Assembly: GCF_001650695.1 (NCBI RefSeq)
Contig: NZ_LWQS01000114.1
Location: forward strand, 62,001 to 126,000
From: Chloroflexus islandicus
Lineage (GTDB): Bacteria; Chloroflexota; Chloroflexia; Chloroflexales; Chloroflexaceae
Reading direction: 5' to 3'
DNA length: 64,000 bases
Shown one piece after another: positions 61,855 through 64,000 of this stretch (the stretch's first letter is position 1; each line of letters starts with the position of its first letter). The position numbers and the translations under genes were made by a program. The notes under the pieces are model-generated. The model was not told the origin of the DNA and did not search any database. It was given only the letters and a program-made list of their open reading frames with translations.

Positions 61855-62643
61855 ATGCCAGCCAAATTCGCCGTCTTAATGCGCGCGGCATGGGCCGATG
61901 CCCTCGCCTACCGCGCCCAACTCTTCATCTGGGTCATCACCGGTATGCTGCCGCTGATCATGCTGGCCGTCTGGCGCACGCTAGCCGGCGATGGCGTGAT
62001 CGGCGGCTATGCCAGCGATGATTTTGTCGCCTATTTTGTCGGTGCGCTCTGCATTCGCCAACTGACCGGGGTCTGGATCATCTGGGATATGGAGCGCGAC
62101 ATCCGCTTGGGTGAGTTGTCGCCGCACCTGTTGCGCCCAGTGCATCCGCTCTGGCGCTATCTGGCGATGGCGCTGGCCGACAAGCCGCTGCGCCTGATTA
62201 TGGTCGCGCCGATCGCGCTGATCGCCGCCATGATCGCTCCCGGCGCCATCCCCCGGCCCGATCCGCTCAGTTTGGCCGCCTTACCGCTCGCGATTGCGCT
62301 GGCGTTTACGGTCTACTTCCTCAACCAGTGCTGCATCGGCGTGCTCAGTTTTTGGTGGACGCAAGTGCTGGCATTGCAAGATTTTTGGTTTGGAGTTTAT
62401 GCCTTCAGCAGCGGCTACCTGATTCCGCTCGACCTGTTGCCGCCGCCGGTGACGGCCGTGCTGGCGTGGCTGCCGTTCCGCGCTATGCTGGCCTTCCCGC
62501 TGGAGCTGCTGTTGGGCCGGCTCGATCCGGTGGCGATTGCGTGGGGATTCGCGCACCAGATCGGGTGGGCAGTGCTGTTGGGGTTGTTGCTGCGCTGGCT
62601 GTGGCGCGAAGGGGTGTCGCGCTACAGCGCAGTAGGGGCGTAA
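61855..62643 (+). CDS. ABC-2 family permease (COG4587-like)
   Basis: 262 residues with six hydrophobic segments. The N-terminus FAVLMRAAWADALAYRAQLFIWVITGMLPLIMLAVWRTL, then IWDMERDIRLGELSPHLLRPVHPLWRYLAMALADK and FSSGYLIPLDLLPPPV, are typical of the COG4587 permease that partners COG4586 ATPases. The matching ATPase (58703-59677) lies on the other strand 2.2 kb away. A COG3694-like second permease would be expected but is not found here. The ribosome-binding site is weak. Confidence 0.85.
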   Translation: MPAKFAVLMRAAWADALAYRAQLFIWVITGMLPLIMLAVWRTLAGDGVIGGYASDDFVAYFVGALCIRQLTGVWIIWDMERDIRLGELSPHLLRPVHPLWRYLAMALADKPLRLIMVAPIALIAAMIAPGAIPRPDPLSLAALPLAIALAFTVYFLNQCCIGVLSFWWTQVLALQDFWFGVYAFSSGYLIPLDLLPPPVTAVLAWLPFRAMLAFPLELLLGRLDPVAIAWGFAHQIGWAVLLGLLLRWLWREGVSRYSAVGA

Positions 62644-62651
62644 TGCACTGG

Positions 62652-63023
62652 GAAGAATAGCCACAAAGAGACACAAAATGCACAAAATTTTTAACATGTT
62701 GCGGCTCTTGCGTCTTTTTACGGCTATTCCTCATCGCCTGCACGCCGGAGGAGCATAGCCACCAAGAGACACAAAATACACAAAGATTTCTTTTTAACAT
62801 GTTGCGGCGTTTGCGTCTTTTTGTGGCTATTCCTTATCGCCCGCACGCTGGAGGAGAATAGCCACCAAGAGACACAACATGCACAAACATCGTTTTTGCG
62901 GCTCTTGCGTCTTTTCGCGGCTATTCCATATTATCCGCTCACTGGGAGAAGAATAGCCACCAAGAGACACAACATGCACAAACATCGTTTTTGCGGCGTT
63001 TGCGTCTCTTGCGGCTATTCCTC
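62652..63023. repeat. Four tandem, imperfectly palindromic units of about 100 bp
   Basis: Units begin with GAATAGCCAC or a variant at 62655, 62753, 62856 and 62951. Each ends with the complement GTGGCTATTC or a variant, so each can fold into one long hairpin (GAATAGCCAC-n-AGACACAA / TTGCGTCTTTT-n-GGCTATTCC). The family also occurs at 30961, 31195, 50187 and 61170. Confidence 0.85.
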
Positions 63024-63024
63024 C

Positions 63025-63053
63025 TTGACGCGCCGCCCGCTTCGCGCTACCAT
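63025..63053 (+). promoter_or_regulatory. Promoter of the T-box/thrS operon
   Basis: TTGACG (63025-63030), a 17-base spacer and TACCAT (63048-63053). The predicted start near 63060 immediately precedes the T-box stem I region. Confidence 0.55.
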
Positions 63054-63061
63054 GTCAACCG

Positions 63062-63330
63062 GTTAGATAGCCAAAAGCGCCGACGAGGACGAGTAACCCG
63101 GTTCCGGCCACAGGGAGGGCGCGCCGCGACTGAGAGCGCGTCTGGCGATGGGCCCGGTGAAAACCCCCTCCGAGCGGCTCCCGGAACGCTGCGCGCTAGT
63201 ATGGGAGCACGGGATTCGCCCGTTATCGCGACCAATGAGGCGTAACGCCGCCGTTTGGCGTTGCGTAAACACAGGGTGGAACCACGAAGCAGCTCTTCGT
63301 CCCCGTGCGGGCGGAGAGCTGTTTGAGTTA
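63062..63330 (+). ncRNA. T-box riboswitch
   Basis: The T-box sequence AGGGTGGAACCACG is at 63273-63286. The antiterminator pairs GGG (63274-63276) with CCC (63301-63303) and ACGAAG (63284-63289) with CTTCGT (63295-63300), leaving the TGGAACC bulge that contacts the tRNA acceptor end. A competing terminator occupies 63290-63329. The 5' part has the conserved GACGAGGACGAGTA (63082-63095) of the stem I specifier loop. An ACC (Thr) triplet at 63163-63165, after GGTGAAA, is a candidate specifier. The downstream thrS gene agrees with threonine, so uncharged tRNA-Thr should switch the operon on. Confidence 0.88.
63290..63329 (+). terminator. T-box-controlled terminator
   Basis: CAGCTC (63290-63295) pairs with GAGCTG (63316-63321), and the stem continues inward with CCCC against GGGC/CGGG pairings. 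It is followed by TTTGAGTT. It uses the same CTTCGT strand as the antiterminator, so only one can form. Confidence 0.75.
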
Positions 63331-63351
63331 TGTCGCCTGCAAGGAGTGACT

Positions 63352-63921
63352 ATGCGTTCTTCCGCGCGCCGGTTGCCGGCGCGACGCCGTGAGACGAGCG
63401 GGTGCGCCGGCCAGTTGGCCCGGCTTGGGGTGGGGTTGCTGATGATTGCCGCGCTCTACCTGCTGCTGGCCCGTCCCCAACTCAGTACTGCCCTTGGTCG
63501 CAGCATCGCCGACCTGCTCGCGCCACCCGTTGCGACAACCAATGCGCCGTTGCCCGACTTGATTGCGGCATTGCCTTCCGGTGAAGTAACGGTCAGCGAA
63601 GCCGAGATCAACGGCTACCTCGCCGGGATCGACGCGGTGTTACCGGTTGAAGCCGCCAGTGTGCGGTTGGTCGCCAATCGCGCCATTGTAACGGTGCGCG
63701 CGTATGGTATGACCAGTGTGGCCAGCACTGGCCTAACGGTGCGCGATGGCCGGGTGGCAGCGGTTGATCCGCAGATTGAGGGGCCGCTGGCGGCGCTGGT
63801 TTCGGCCAATGATCTGACTGCTGCCCTCAATGAACGGCTCAATGCCGAGTTGCTCCAGCAGGGCCGCCAGATTGTTGCGGCGCGGATTGATGATGGTATG
63901 CTAACGATTGTGTTGAGGTAA
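63352..63921 (+). CDS. Membrane-anchored protein of unknown function in the thrS operon
   Basis: 189 residues, not recognised. A basic N-terminus (SSARRLPARRRET) precedes one hydrophobic helix (about 27-43) and a presumably exterior domain of about 140 residues. That domain is alpha/beta in character, with VSEAEINGYLAGIDAVLPVEAASVRLVANRAIVTVRAYG and a C-terminus LLQQGRQIVAARIDDGMLTIVL. Distantly similar lipid-binding LmeA-like domains exist, but the resemblance is too weak to name. AAGGAG lies five bases upstream of ATG 63352. It lies between the T-box and thrS (12-base gap) and so must be controlled by threonyl-tRNA charging. Confidence 0.75.
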   Translation: MRSSARRLPARRRETSGCAGQLARLGVGLLMIAALYLLLARPQLSTALGRSIADLLAPPVATTNAPLPDLIAALPSGEVTVSEAEINGYLAGIDAVLPVEAASVRLVANRAIVTVRAYGMTSVASTGLTVRDGRVAAVDPQIEGPLAALVSANDLTAALNERLNAELLQQGRQIVAARIDDGMLTIVLR

Positions 63922-63933
63922 AGGAGTTCAACC

Positions 63934-64000
63934 ATGCCGGTCGATCCCAAGAGCGATCCGTACTATCGTCTGCGCCATTCGTTGGCCCACGTCATGGCGC
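63934..64000 (+). CDS. thrS: Threonyl-tRNA synthetase (3' end outside window)
   Basis: Only the first 22 codons are present: MPVDPKSDPYYRLRHSLAHV and on. The RHSLAHVMA motif is the start of the ThrS editing domain, and the protein begins directly there, so it lacks the N-terminal TGS domain of E. coli ThrS. AAAGGAG lies seven bases upstream of the ATG. A T-box riboswitch upstream supports the aminoacyl-tRNA synthetase assignment. Confidence 0.88.
   Translation, partial: MPVDPKSDPYYRLRHSLAHVMA

Noticed and set aside
1-64000. Insertion sequences, integrons, prophage or attachment sites
   Set aside because: No transposase, integrase or phage-like frame was found on either strand. The repeats are short, palindromic and non-coding.

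Overview
The window is a stretch of GC-rich bacterial chromosome carrying 45 intact or window-truncated protein genes, one clear pseudogene and an unusually large amount of short-repeat intergenic DNA (roughly 9 kb by eye). No rRNA, tRNA, transposase, integrase, phage gene or CRISPR array was seen. Protein style, the MurF-Alr fusion, the COG4586/COG4587-type ABC pair, the bPH2 membrane protein and the many dispersed repeats suggest Chloroflexota, probably Chloroflexales. That placement rests on recognition only; no database was searched.

Layout. 1-980: end of a class I methyltransferase. 1.5-8.7 kb: MFS transporter, branched-chain aminotransferase (ilvE), 7TM-PAS-GGDEF diguanylate cyclase, a small CBM48 protein, GMP synthase (guaA) and cytidylate kinase (cmk). 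9.0-13.5 kb: a tight operon of a double bPH2-domain membrane protein, a large secreted/membrane protein and an ABC ATPase. 14.2-16.3 kb: a thioredoxin-like ferredoxin and purB on the minus strand. 16.5-23.4 kb: MarR regulator, HlyD-type adaptor, MacB-type permease, sugar-nucleotide epimerase and GAF/PAS histidine kinase. 23.8-30.8 kb: hisC, a zinc-ribbon/Pro-repeat membrane protein, a radical SAM-HhH protein, and an operon of membrane protein, winged-helix regulator, ABC ATPase and permease behind a near-consensus promoter. 31.6-37.6 kb (minus): hybrid histidine kinase, mutY, relA/spoT. 38-46 kb: gamma-glutamyltransferase-like protein, acyl-CoA ligase, coaA, panE (both in coenzyme A supply), an orphan ABC permease and an alpha/beta hydrolase. 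46.1-52.7 kb (minus): rpsO-pnp, a decayed PIN toxin with its antitoxin, and a MurF-Alr fusion. 53.9-64 kb: EamA transporter, dipeptide epimerase (peptidoglycan recycling, beside murF-alr), ANTAR regulator, nucleotidyltransferase, ABC ATPase, glycosyltransferase, ABC permease, and a T-box riboswitch driving a small membrane protein and thrS.

The most distinctive signal is in the intergenic DNA. Several palindromic repeat families sit directly on gene 3' ends, some containing the stop codon. At three loci (ilvE, the acyl-CoA ligase, panE) the last codons of the gene have been copied together with the palindrome, giving tandem or spaced repeats of 68, 158 and 137 bp. A second point of interest is the MurF half of the MurF-Alr fusion, which has lost the segment carrying conserved catalytic residues. 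A third is the T-box element controlling an uncharacterised membrane protein together with thrS.
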